Part shown: positions 40,101 to 50,600 of the stretch, in pieces
Layout: the number at the start of each line of letters is the position of its first letter
Numbering within the stretch: position 1 is the stretch's first letter
Assembly (NCBI RefSeq): GCF_017916325.1
Contig: NC_090149.1
Location: 326,501 to 390,500, forward strand
Direction: 5' to 3'
Origin: Leishmania martiniquensis
Lineage: Eukaryota > Euglenozoa > Kinetoplastea > Trypanosomatida > Trypanosomatidae
Length of the DNA stretch: 64,000 nucleotides
The notes under the pieces: generated by a model
Database searches by the model: none
The model's input: only the letters and a program-made list of their open reading frames with translations
What the model was told of the DNA's origin: nothing
Made by a program: the position numbers and the translations under genes

Positions 40101-42122
40101 GAGGGCTGTTTTGTCTCTCGAGATGAGTGAGTGGACGTGCCGTTTGCAGCTGCCCAAGTGAGCGTCTGCGTGTTGCGCAAGGGAGGAGTAGACGAGTGCA
40201 CGCACGCGCAGGTGCAGCTGCGCGGGGGAGGAGGGGGGTGTACAACGAGGATGTCGATGCGGGCGAGTTCAGGAGATCTATGTGGTACGGGTGAAAAGAA
40301 TTTGTCAGCCCCTCGACGAGCGAGCACCGATAGCGAATAGCAACCCAAAGCGATGCGAAGGAGTGCGAGGGAGAGGCTGTGAGCTTTACAGGAAAGGAGC
40401 GAATCGTGCCATCCGACGCGCTGCACGCACGGCCCCCCTCCCTTCCACACGCGTAGACGTGCGTTCGTCTCCCTCTGTCTCTGATTCTGTCTATGTGCGC
40501 TTCTACGCTGGACACCTCCTACGCCTCTCTGAATGTGGCTGCACACACACACATATATATATAGGCGTGCGTCTGCGTGTGCCCGTCAGCTCCACGTGAA
40601 TTGCACGGTGATGCACTCTGTGCCCTCTCGTCTCTGTTCCTTTTGTGTACGCACGTGAGCGGTATTTCCGCGACTGCAGAGGTTTTTCTCCCCTTTCCTC
40701 CCTCCGTTCGTGTACGCCTGTCTGAGTGTCTGTGCGCGCGTGTGTGTGTGTATGGGAGGGGAGAGGAGAGAGAGGGGGTGGGGAGATGTCAAGAAGCCAG
40801 TCAAGAGGAGCAGGAGCGAGGGAGAGGCAGGGTAAGCGGCTGCCAGTGACGTCATGCCATGAATGCACGTGCACGAAAGCGGTCGCGCAGTTCTTTGCCA
40901 AGGATGGCATCCCGGCGTTACCGCGAGAGCTAATCTCGGCGCTCCGGCGGCTACTCTCAGTTCACCTTCCATACCCGCGCGAGTGCCTCCTCATCACCTC
41001 CCCGCCCCCTCCTCCTTCTACTCACGGCCGCCAGTCCACAGCGAGAAAGAGAGAGTGCGTGCATGAGAGTGAGAGGTGGTGAGCTCACCAAAGCCGTGCC
41101 GTGCGGCCTTCCCCCAGTTGCACAGTTGCGCTTTTACTTCAATTTTTTTTGGGGGAGGGGTCGCCGCAAGACAGTCCTGCGCTGTTGTTACTACTAAGAG
41201 AGAGCGACAACAACGAAATTTGGCACCAAAAGAACTAACGCGAAGTAAAGGCGCACACCACACACAGACACACACACATACTTTACGGCACCGACTGCAC
41301 CTTCTTCCTGTGACCTGACGTAAACAGTCGAGACCAACCCGTAGAGGACACCATCCTCCGCGTGCGCGCGTGGTGGTGGTGGAGTCAAGAGTAGCGTCAG
41401 CGAGGGAAGAAGATGAGGAGGGGAGAGCGAGGGTCGATGACGGGAACACCCCTGGAAGCCACACGGCAACCCCTTTGTGCGAAGCGCCACCGCTGCTCTC
41501 TGAAGCCTGCAGGGGTGTACCCCGGCATGCTTTTTCTCGCAGCGAGGCCGTTTCAAGACCGCCTCACGATAGCTGCAGCAGCGCACACACAGGCAGGCAA
41601 CACACACGCGAACACACAAGCTCGCACCGAGGCACAGGCTCCCCCTTCCCCGGCAAGCGCACCACAAAAGAAGAAAAAAAGAAAAGAGGCCGATTAGAGA
41701 TTCCGCTGCCACCATGACCGACACCAAAGCCAGTCCCATTAGCGAGCGACACCATCGCCACACACACAAACACACGCACAGAGAGAGGGAGGGAGGGAGA
41801 GTCCCAACCTCCACAGCCTACAACAGGCAAAGGGAAAGAAAACACACCGTGTGGAACCTCCTTAGCGCAGCCACCCATACGCGCCCAAAACATTTACATG
41901 CACACAGCCACGAGAGTGTTAGAGGGAAAGAGGTGCCACAGCAAAAAGAAGTGCAGCGGAGACCAGCGGAGACGGCGGCGAAGTCGAGATAGGCGTCCGC
42001 CGGGTGCGTGAAGGGGAAGGGAGGAGAGATGGAAAGAATCGCTGCGGCTCCAAGTGCCGAACAGTGTATCCGGCCGTGGAAAATGAGCGCAGACTTCTCC
42101 AAGGCACATCTCCTCCGACTCG
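40101..42122. other. Spacer without recognisable gene
   Basis: About 2 kb containing the POLIC leader, a CA/TA composite tract at 40541-40563, TG runs near 40736-40752, and CA runs near 41255-41278 and 41758-41779. It should also hold the 3' UTR of the EDC4-like gene. No coding candidate. Confidence 0.6.
40218..40239 (-). promoter_or_regulatory. Candidate trans-splice acceptor of POLIC
   Basis: Coding-strand run of C and T (40239-40224) followed by the first AG at 40219-40218, giving a leader of about 117 bases. Confidence 0.5.
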
Positions 42123-44696
42123 CTACTGAATGCTCTTTTCGAGGTCCTTTAGCACGCGACGGCCATCACTGCTGGGAATCTTTCCGCGCGCCCGCGCAAT
42201 CAAGTGGCGCACGTCGCTGCGGACTTGCTGGGCCTTGGCTGTCTTCTTGTTTATCACCTCTTCGTGCTCCGACAGCACGTCAAACAGAAACGACGCAACC
42301 TTCTCGAGCTCGCTTGACGTCTCCGTGGCCTCCTGCTCGCACATCTGCGTAATCAGCTTCATCCAAGTGGCCTCCGTCGTCTCCGTGTCAGACACAACGC
42401 TCGCGACATCTTCGTCGGAGAGGCGATCCAGCAGCTGCACGCAGCAGCGGGCATTCTGTGCCAGCACCACGTACGAAAGGCCCTGAGATACGCGGCCCTC
42501 CTTAATGTAGGCCTCCGCGGTCTCGATCACCGTCTGCGGAGAGGGCTTCGCCGCCGCGCCAGCGCCGCCCGCAGCTCCGTTGTTACTGATTCCTTCGCCG
42601 CTACGGATAGCAGCACGGAGCTCCGCGAGCTCTGCTCGCATGGCTTCCACCTCGTCCACTGCGCCGGAATTCACGATCTGCGTCAAGGCTGCCTGTAGCT
42701 TGCGGTTCTGCTCCTCCAAGGCGCTCATGCTGGCATTCATGCGTGCTAGTGACTCGCTCAGCTCCCGCTCGACGTACGCGTCGATCCACTTGGCGGCGTT
42801 CTCGCCGAGCACCCGCGGGGTCTCCTGCAGCGCCTCCTCCAGGCGGCGGCGCAGCACCTCTTTCTGATTGCCGCGCACGTTCGAGCTGAAGGCGGCGTTT
42901 ACGGCGGCGTCTAGCTCCGTGCGGAGAGTGTCGCGCACGCCGCGCGTCACGCCAGTGGCAATTTCACTCGCAACGGGAGCTAACAGCTTCGCCAACGCAT
43001 AGCTGTTAAAGGCCTCGGAATGGCGACTGCTCGTCGCTGCAGGGGCTGGTTCAGTGGGAGTAGCGGCTGCCGCGGGTGTGACTGCAGTCTGTTGGAGCTC
43101 CGTCATCTGTGCCTCCAGGGCGAGTGAGATGAGCTGCTGATGGTCGCGCATGAGCTGGTCAGGGGTGAGCTGGAGGATCTGGGTAATGTTCTTCACCACG
43201 TTCAGCAGGCCTTCGATGGCGCGGCGCAGGGCCTCGTCGCCCTGGTAAACGGCACTCGCCACAAGCCCGTCAAGCGACTGCGGGAGCGTGGTGTTCTGCA
43301 AAGCGCTGCGCGCGCTGTTGTAGGCGGTCAGCGCATTCACCGGGGCCGCACTGACAGCCGCGGCGGACGCTGCGTTTGCTCGCGAGCCCGCCGGGTTCGA
43401 TGCCGACGCCGTGGGGGCCGACACCGCCGCAGCGGCGTAGCTGCTCGGGGCGGGGCGAAAAGGAATTCCGGTGCTGATGATGGAGGGGTCGACAAAGGGT
43501 GCGACTTTGCTGCGCGGCGCAGGAGCCGCGGCCGCCTCCTTATCTGAAGCGGAGGTGGGCGATGATGCGTTTGGCGCGGCCGCGTTGGTGGCGAGTTGGA
43601 AGAGGTCCAGCTCCTTGACGGCGTCGACAAGCACTGTGGCGAAGCGGGTCGATTCGTGGTAGCACACACTTGTCGGCCGCACTGCGCTGCCCATGTCGTA
43701 CACCGTGGTGTCGAAGTCGCTGGCACCGCGTATTTGGACACGCGCGACCTTGCCATCGCCGTTGAAGATGGCCATGGCGTTGCGAGACGTGAGCATCGTC
43801 ACAATGCTGCCGAAGGTGAAGGTGCGGAGCAGCGCTGGCTCTGCGACGCCAGTGAGCTTCCACAGGCACACCTTCGCGTGGGAGCTGACGGCAAGCAGGG
43901 CGCTACTGGAGTCCGCTGTCGACGCAGCAGCGCTAATCCCCGCCGCCACTGCGTTGCTACCAACGAAGCTCAGCTGTACAACTTCGTCTCCCTCGCACCC
44001 GCTCCATGCCGGCGTCGTCGTGTTGCGCAGCGTGCAGGCCATGACCTTCGTCGCCTCCGATGTGAAGGCGAGCCAGCTGCCGCTGAAGGTGGTACACATA
44101 CTCTTGAGGGAAGTCTCCTGCGGTAGCTGGCGCAGCTCACGGCTCGCCGCGCTCAGCTTCGCCTCCAGCATGCTCGTCGAGTACTCGGAGATGAGCTTCG
44201 AGCTCTCCAGCACCGCGGCCGTCTTGCCGTACAGCACGAGGAGGTCAGGCATGTTGTTGGCGGGGTTGATGAAGAAGTGGAACGTGTTGATGACGACGTT
44301 GTCGATAAGCTTGAAATATGGCTTCACCGTCAGCCGCCCCTCCCCGGCGGCGGCGGTATCGCTACCGGCCCCCTGTCCACCGCTGCCGCGCTCAAACACC
44401 GCCACCCACACGTAGAAGTCACTGGAAGACGCGGAGGCGGCCACGTTGCTGTGAAAGTTCACAAAGCGCAGGCCGTGCACCGGACTCTCGTGCAGGCGGA
44501 AGGCACCGCGCTCATTGTTGGCGCGGCAGATGAGCCGAATTGCCCGGCGGTTCTTCAGTGTGTACGCGATGAACGCTTCCGACTCGCCCAGCACACGTGG
44601 CGTGTCCGCCTCCTCCTTGAAGATGGCCACCATTGTCTTGAGCACACTCTTCCCGGTGGCAGCCGGGGCCGCGGCCAAGTTGGACACAGACGCCAT
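42123..44696 (-). CDS. EDC4/Ge-1-like mRNA decapping scaffold candidate
   Basis: 857 residues from the ATG at 44696. The N-terminal ~370 residues form repeating beta strands (VHGLRFVNFHSNV, FYVWVAVFERG, VCLWKLTGVAEPALLRTF, IVTMLTSRNAMAIFNGDGKV), consistent with a WD40-type propeller. An Ala/Ser-rich linker follows (about 385-470), then helical segments and a coiled coil at roughly 650-705. The C-terminal helical domain has ETAEAYIKEGRVSQGLSYVV, a run of short helices and MKLITQMCEQEATETSSELE. This order (propeller, disordered linker, coiled coil, C-terminal helical repeat domain with an 'AF..VLS/L..V' opening) is that of EDC4/Ge-1, which holds decapping enzymes in P-bodies. The splice acceptor candidate is at 44780. 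Alternative: another WD40 plus coiled-coil protein. Identity is by architecture, not by a diagnostic motif. Confidence 0.6.
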   Translation of the reverse strand: MASVSNLAAAPAATGKSVLKTMVAIFKEEADTPRVLGESEAFIAYTLKNRRAIRLICRANNERGAFRLHESPVHGLRFVNFHSNVAASASSSDFYVWVAVFERGSGGQGAGSDTAAAGEGRLTVKPYFKLIDNVVINTFHFFINPANNMPDLLVLYGKTAAVLESSKLISEYSTSMLEAKLSAASRELRQLPQETSLKSMCTTFSGSWLAFTSEATKVMACTLRNTTTPAWSGCEGDEVVQLSFVGSNAVAAGISAAASTADSSSALLAVSSHAKVCLWKLTGVAEPALLRTFTFGSIVTMLTSRNAMAIFNGDGKVARVQIRGASDFDTTVYDMGSAVRPTSVCYHESTRFATVLVDAVKELDLFQLATNAAAPNASSPTSASDKEAAAAPAPRSKVAPFVDPSIISTGIPFRPAPSSYAAAAVSAPTASASNPAGSRANAASAAAVSAAPVNALTAYNSARSALQNTTLPQSLDGLVASAVYQGDEALRRAIEGLLNVVKNITQILQLTPDQLMRDHQQLISLALEAQMTELQQTAVTPAAAATPTEPAPAATSSRHSEAFNSYALAKLLAPVASEIATGVTRGVRDTLRTELDAAVNAAFSSNVRGNQKEVLRRRLEEALQETPRVLGENAAKWIDAYVERELSESLARMNASMSALEEQNRKLQAALTQIVNSGAVDEVEAMRAELAELRAAIRSGEGISNNGAAGGAGAAAKPSPQTVIETAEAYIKEGRVSQGLSYVVLAQNARCCVQLLDRLSDEDVASVVSDTETTEATWMKLITQMCEQEATETSSELEKVASFLFDVLSEHEEVINKKTAKAQQVRSDVRHLIARARGKIPSSDGRRVLKDLEKSIQ

Positions 44697-44778
44697 GCTG
44701 GTTGATGTTGCAGAGGGGCGCTCAGGAACGTCCTCGTCTCCCCGTGTGCGGAGCGGCCCGCGCGCCTGCTACTGCGTG

Positions 44779-44822
44779 CTCACGTGTGTGGCGAAGTAGA
44801 CAGCAAGTATAGGTACAGAGCC
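44779..44822 (-). promoter_or_regulatory. Candidate trans-splice acceptor of the EDC4-like gene
   Basis: Coding-strand C/T-rich tract with the first AG at 44780-44779, about 82 bases before the ATG. Confidence 0.4.
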
Positions 44823-45489
44823 CCCCCCTCCGCACTGGGTGATGAAGAACGGAGAGCACAGCACCGGGCGAGAGGCACTAGAAGAGAAGGCTTCGGGCGA
44901 GAAGAAAGCAGCTACTAACAGCGGCCACGTTGGCGGTGGAGACACTGCAAAGGCGAGAGACAGAGGCAGAGACGCGGAGAGGGAAAGCCGAATCGACGTT
45001 AAGAGGAGCGCAGACTGATAGAGGAAGGGCGGCGATGAAGGGAGTGGCGGGGCACTGCTGCAGCCAAACGTATAGAATCACCCACGTGTGAGAGAAAACA
45101 AGAGAGTTGAACGACAAGTGCACCGGACTGGCAGATGTATGCGTGTGTGTGTGTGTCGAGCAGAAGAGGAGCGATAGTGCACGCCGTCACACACATACAC
45201 ACGAAAAAAAACAAGCGGAGGTAGCCGAGCGATTGGGTGCACATAGAGGCGCACCAATATATATATATATATAATACGCAGAGGAATGCGTTGAGGAAAC
45301 GATCACAGGCGAAAGACGCACACACCCCAGGGGAGGGGAGGGGATTGGGTCGGGGTGCGCCAGGCAGCGAACACCAGGACGCACCAAACATTGTTTCAGC
45401 AGCGAGAGAAAAAAAGGAGGAGGAGGTGGGCAGGGCAAAGGAGAGCGAAGGGGTCTGGACGAGCCGCATGACGAAAGAAGGGCGTGCCC

Positions 45490-45720
45490 GTGTCCTTGTC
45501 ATACCCCTTCCGCGAAGCAGCGGAGGGGCCACCGTACCGTGCCGGTTCCGGAGGTCGGGGCATCGCTTTCAAAGCGAGCGCGCGCTCCTTCGGCGGATGG
45601 GCGGAGGGGCACCGCCACACTACGGAGGAGCCCCCCCTTTCCAGTGCCGGTCTTGAGGTTGCTCCCTTCAGGGATAGCGGCCTCCACGCAGGCAGCGCGG
45701 TGCGCCTGTCCGCCCGCCGA
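45490..45720. repeat. Structured GC-rich block
   Basis: Contains CCCCTTCCGC pairing with GCGGAGGGG (one bulge) around 45504-45531 and the near-palindrome TCGCTTTCAAAGCGA around 45565-45580, plus further GC-rich pairings. It differs sharply from the adjacent G/A-rich sequence and may be a degenerate mobile element. Confidence 0.4.
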
Positions 45721-46522
45721 CCATCTTGGCCCCAGCGGAGAGAGAGAGAGATGGCGTGTGTGGGGGAAGGGGAAAAGGGAAAGGGGAAGGAGCGTCGCGC
45801 GGACGCACCAACGCAACGGGAAGAATGGGCTCCCGCGCGTTCGCTCTGTCCTGAGTCGTGGCCGCCGACTACTTCCGTCCTTACTTTCCGCTTCATTTCA
45901 CTCGAAGCAGCGGCGAAACGGCAGGCCACACACCCGTGTGTGTGCGAGTCCGTTCAGTCAGGCTCAGAGAAGAGAGGGGCCGCTGACACTCGGGCATCAT
46001 CTACACGGTCAACGCACAAGCCCGGCATCCCCCAGCCACGCGGACACGCCCTTGTGCAAGGAAATACAGTGAAAGGGAGGGAAGAGAAACAGAGGTGGAC
46101 GCGCGCGCATGGGTTGCAGAGGGAGGAGCAACGCACATGCCCATGCACACCGACACCCCCCAAAAAAAAGCAGTCGATGCATACATGCGTATTCAGGGGC
46201 CCCTTCGGGAGGAGAGGAATAGACAGGGGGTGAGCGAAACAGAAAGAAAAAGGACCGCAGACGGGCACGGGTGGCAAGGGAAGGGGGGAAGGATGAGGGA
46301 AGACACCTGCACAGACACCCGCGCACACACCTCCATACACGCGCGGGAAAAACGCGTGAGAGGCGGCAGAGCGACGAACTATGACACGGGAGACCGTTAC
46401 ATCGTGACGGCAACTTTGAATGAAAAGGGAGAGGGAGGGGAAGAGATGAAAAAAAATTTAACAAGGCCATTTCGTAGCGGATGTATCACCTATTCGCTGC
46501 CATAGGGTCTGAGTTTCCACTC

Positions 46523-46690
46523 CACTCGACCCCGGCGTGCCCCATAGACGGCCCGCCTCTCCATGCCGCCGGGTAGGCGCACACGTATGACAGCAACGCC
46601 GCGGGCTCAGCTATCGGAGCCCGCCTTCGGCCTTTAACTCTACCCGCTCCGCTTCCCCGATCGCCACGCGGCGTCACCGCTCCGGGGGGG
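46523..46690. repeat. Dispersed 169-bp element, copy 2
   Basis: Same sequence and orientation as 33358-33526 with one fewer G at the right end; the 8-bp stem is at 46601-46608 and 46617-46624. It lies downstream of the stop of the 1152-residue gene, thus probably in its 3' UTR. Confidence 0.8.
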
Positions 46691-47115
46691 CGGGGGGGCT
46701 CAGACTCCTCCCACCAGTGGGCAGCGAGGGTCGAGCTCGATACATTTAAGCCTCGCTAAAACGCTTCCCATCATATGGATGGCAGAGGCACGTCCGCTGT
46801 CGAAGGTCAGTCCGGCGCGGCGCCAACCTTGGACTGACCGCTGACATCGATAGCAATTACATCGCCCTGTCTCCCATGCGCCACAGGCGCTTGACTATTT
46901 CACCACCAGAAGTGGCTCGATGTGTGCAGGGGATGGTGGCGGTGCAGGGAAGGAGGCAGCTGCCTGGCACCTTTCCGCGCACAGAGGGTGGTGCGCTGGG
47001 CACCGCTCGCCCCCTTCTTCAAGATATCGCGCACCGAGATAATGCGTGCCCCCCGCGTCGCCATTCCTCGGGAAAGGGAGGGAGGAGGAGGGGGGCGGAG
47101 CTAACAAAAAATTAA
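46523..47115 (+). mobile_element. Candidate SIDER-type retroposon
   Basis: The 169-bp repeated element plus the following mixed-composition sequence totals about 590 bp, close to the ~0.55 kb expected for Leishmania SIDER elements, and ends at an A-rich stretch (47103-47115) that could be a degenerate poly-A tail. Inside is a perfect 9-bp inverted repeat, GGTCAGTCC (46805-46813) with 46831-46839. Strand is inferred only from the A-rich end. No reverse transcriptase is present, as expected for a non-autonomous element. Confidence 0.35.
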
Positions 47116-47609
47116 AGGAGCCTTAGTGGAAGGGTAGGGCGGTTCGTCAAAGAGTGCGCAAGGAGAAGGGAGGTAGCGCACCTCTCCTCCTCCCTCTCCT
47201 CTTCCTCCCCCTCAGCTGGCTCTCACAGAGACCAAGAGGCATAGGGCTGTTCGTCCATCATATCCCTTTCCACCACCACCATCGACCTGCCTCTGGGATT
47301 GGCGTGTAACGAAGAGCAAGAGGCGGGCAGAGAGGTAGGGCGGGAAGGGGCCCATGAGTGGCTGTGGGGCCGCATGGCTGTATGATGTGCAATCGAAGGC
47401 TGGCGTTACAGCGCGCGGGGGGAGGGGAGAGGGGTCCGGGAGGGAGAAAACGGCGGCTCGAGGAGACCCCTCCTTCTAAAGACGCGCTCTGCAGAAAAAG
47501 AATGACTGCCTGCAGACGTTGCGCGCCAATCCGTCGCACGAGCACGAGGGCAGCCCGGCATGACGGCTTCCGTTTCGGCCGCTGGCACATGCGCGCGCCA
47601 CTTCGTGCC

Positions 47610-50600
47610 CTAGTAGGTGGAGTACACGCCCATCAAGTATCCTGGCGGCATCGGCGGTAGAGGAGGCGGCATCTGGTGTTGCATCGGCACATGCGCATAG
47701 ACCGGCGAGCCCATCCCGCTCCCAATGATGGCATGGCCGCTGCCCATTCCGCCATTGCCATGCGCGCCGTACACACTCTGTATGGGACTCACCATCATGG
47801 GCTGTGGCATCACCGTAGGCCACCCGTAGGGATACTCATACCCGACCGCCCCAGCGCCTGTGTGCGAGATGGTTAGGCTGGCGGGCGAAATGGAGGCCGG
47901 TGGCCACGTCAGCGGCAGGTGGCGCGTGTGCGCCGCGTGCGGGAAGACGTAACAGAACCACCACGTTTCGAGGTCACGCGCCCAACGCACCGCGCTCGGC
48001 ACGTCCTTGACGGAGTGCGGCACTACCATGGTGGCAGTGCCGGTCGCCTGCGTCTCGGCAACGGTCTCCGCCTGATTGCCGCCAGGGTTGTTCAATGCCG
48101 TGTTTGGAGTAGGGAGGAGGAGCAGCTCGGCTGGGATGTCACAGGGCGCCATGTACTGCTCGATTCGCGGGCATCGCACGTGCACCTCAGCGTTGTTGCC
48201 GGTACCGCTGCCGGTCCCACCCAAATAGGCAGGCACCGTTGTCGGCATGAGAGGCGGAGAGACGGGGCCCATGAGTGGAGTGATGGGGCCAGAATGCAGG
48301 GGCTGCCGCGGACAGACAGACGGCGGCTTGTCAGCCGCGGTGTGGCTGCCGTCGCGGACCTCACGTGCCTCTGCACTCAGTGCCGCCGCCGCCGTGGCGG
48401 CGTCAAAGCTACGTGCGTTGGCGATGTCCACAAAATCGGCTTCATCGGCGAGCAGGCGCTTGTACCACCGCAGCAGTATTGCGTAGTACCTGTCGAACGC
48501 GGGCGTGGATGGCGCGTCCTTAGCAGGTGCGCCGGCGCGATTGAGCTGCCTTGGTGAACCCGGCGGTAGTGGCGGGGGCGGGGGTGGAAGGTACTTCATG
48601 GACGTGGCTGGCGGCAAATCCTCCAGCACCTTCGCCTTGCGATTACGACGCGCGCGCTTCTTCTTCCTCTTGCTCTTATGGGTGGCATCGGCTGCTGTGA
48701 CAGAGCCCTCGTCATCGTCGAGGCCCTTTTCCTCCTCGTCAGAGATGTCCACGTCGTTTTCACCCCGCACTCGAGAGGGCACGGCGCCGTCTAGGAAATG
48801 TCGCGCCGTGCCCGTCGGCGCAAAGCCACACGTTCCGCTCGTGGCAGCGGTGGCAAGCGGCGCGGATGGCGACAGCCGGCCCTCAGAGGCACCAAACTCA
48901 GCCAGCGTGTCCTCCGCCGCGCCTTTCTCTCGCAACGCTCCAACGTAGCCGTGCTGAGATAGGCGACTCGCGTCGCCGTAGCCGTGAGCGTTCTCGCCCT
49001 CTGCCCAGTATGTGCCGGCAGCGTTGGTGCTGCTGTCCTGGAGAGGATAGAACGGCCAGTCAGCCCCACTAGCAGAGTTGGGTGTGAGCTGGGGTGCCGT
49101 TTCGCTGAGCAGGTCCGTATGCGTTGAGTTCAGAGCCTCGGCGCCGGCGTCCTGGTAGCGCGGCGGTGTCACGAATGGAGAAGAGGCGGGGGGCTGCGGA
49201 CGAGCACTGCCGACCGCCTGTCGATGCTGCCCTTCACCATCGGCAACAACATCCTGAAGGCGGGAGCTGCTGAGGGCGTCGAGCGCCAGCCCGGTCTCAG
49301 CCATCGGCACTGGTGACACCGTCGACGCGACCGCGGGGAAGGTAGAAAACGCCGGTGCCGTGTCGCGGGCGCCGCTGTGACTGCGGCTGGTGCCGCCCAC
49401 ACTGGTGCTGCCGATGGACATGGCTGCTGATCCCACAGCTGGCATGGTCGCCCCGTGGGGCGAGGAGATGTGGTCGGCGAGCGGCTTTGGCGTCGCCCTT
49501 AGCTGCTGTGCGACACTATGCGGGGAGCAACCGCGCATCCAGCGCTCGTGAGGTGAACTGCTGTATGAGGGCAGTGAGAGGGGCCGCCTCTGCTGCTGCT
49601 GCCGCTGCTCTTGCCGCTGCACCGGAGAGCCAGGCTCGGCGTCGAAGCTCTCAGTCGGGTTTCGCGCGGCGGACATCGATGACGGCGGGCGCTTCGTGAC
49701 GGAGGCGTGGCCTACCGAGGCGGTCCGAGCTGCGCCTCTGTAGGCCCTGCTACCCTCTCCAAGTGCGGAGGTCATCGGGGACGCCTGTGAGTTGCCGTAG
49801 CGCGAGCCGTGAGCGAGCACCGAAACCACCTGCATCGGCAATGGCGCCGCCATCCGCTGCTGCTGCTGCTGCGCTTCTCTAGCCCTTGTCTCGTGCTGGT
49901 TGGGCTCCCGCGGGAGCAGCAGCTCTTGTGACTGGGGCTCGTAAAGCAGGAGTGGATGCATGTTGCTCTCCAAAGCTACAGTGCGGGGGCCTCCCTCAAA
50001 ACTGCGACTAAGCGCGACTCCCTGTGGCTGCAGCAGTGTCGTCTCCGGCGTCATGCGCACCCCGATGTACGGGTTGTTGCTGTTTGTGCTGACGGTGACG
50101 TTGACGCTGCTGAGACTCTGGTAAAGAGTCGATGTCTCGGGTGTGGTGCCCCCTGCGCCGTAGGTCGCATTGCTTTGATACTGGGTAGGCGGATGGTGGT
50201 GGTGTGCGCCGTGCTGGGCGCCGCGGAACGATGACGCCGATGCAAGTAGCATGGCCAACGGTGCTGCGGCTGCTGCTGGTGAGCTTCGGCACGACTGCCC
50301 CACTGATGACGGGTCAGAGCGGCCCAAGAAGGACCCTTCACGTGAGAGGGACTCCACCGAGTGCTGAGGTGGTAAAGCGGCAACGAGTTGCTGTGGCTGT
50401 AGCAGAGAGGATGCGTGGTACCCCATACCAGCGATTGGCTCCGCCAGTTTTCGACTGCACCCCGAGGTGGAGCGTGAAGATGACTGGGCGTGACGACTAC
50501 GAATGATGCAACGGCGACCATGCTCTCCAGCGAAATGGCCGCCGCCAAGGCTTAGATCTCTAGCGCTCTCGTGTTCTGTGCAGGACACACTTTCCGGCGA

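Larger units (their letters stand above)
44697..47609. other. Spacer with repeat and structured GC-rich blocks
   Basis: About 2.9 kb. A TA tract is at 45257-45273. A GC-rich block with several stems is at 45490-45720. The second copy of the 169-bp element is at 46523-46690, followed by about 400 bp of mixed-composition sequence that ends near an A-rich run (47103-47115). The remainder is low-complexity. No protein gene recognised. Confidence 0.6.

Noticed and set aside
40101..40205. In-frame upstream extension of POLIC (and similar extensions at 11502-11612, 15645-15731, 53378-53509)
   Set aside because: The extensions begin with non-ATG codons, and at POLIC the splice acceptor lies just upstream of a region with no ATG; at the others the acceptor falls inside the extension. 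The first ATG gives a mitochondrial presequence in three of the four cases.
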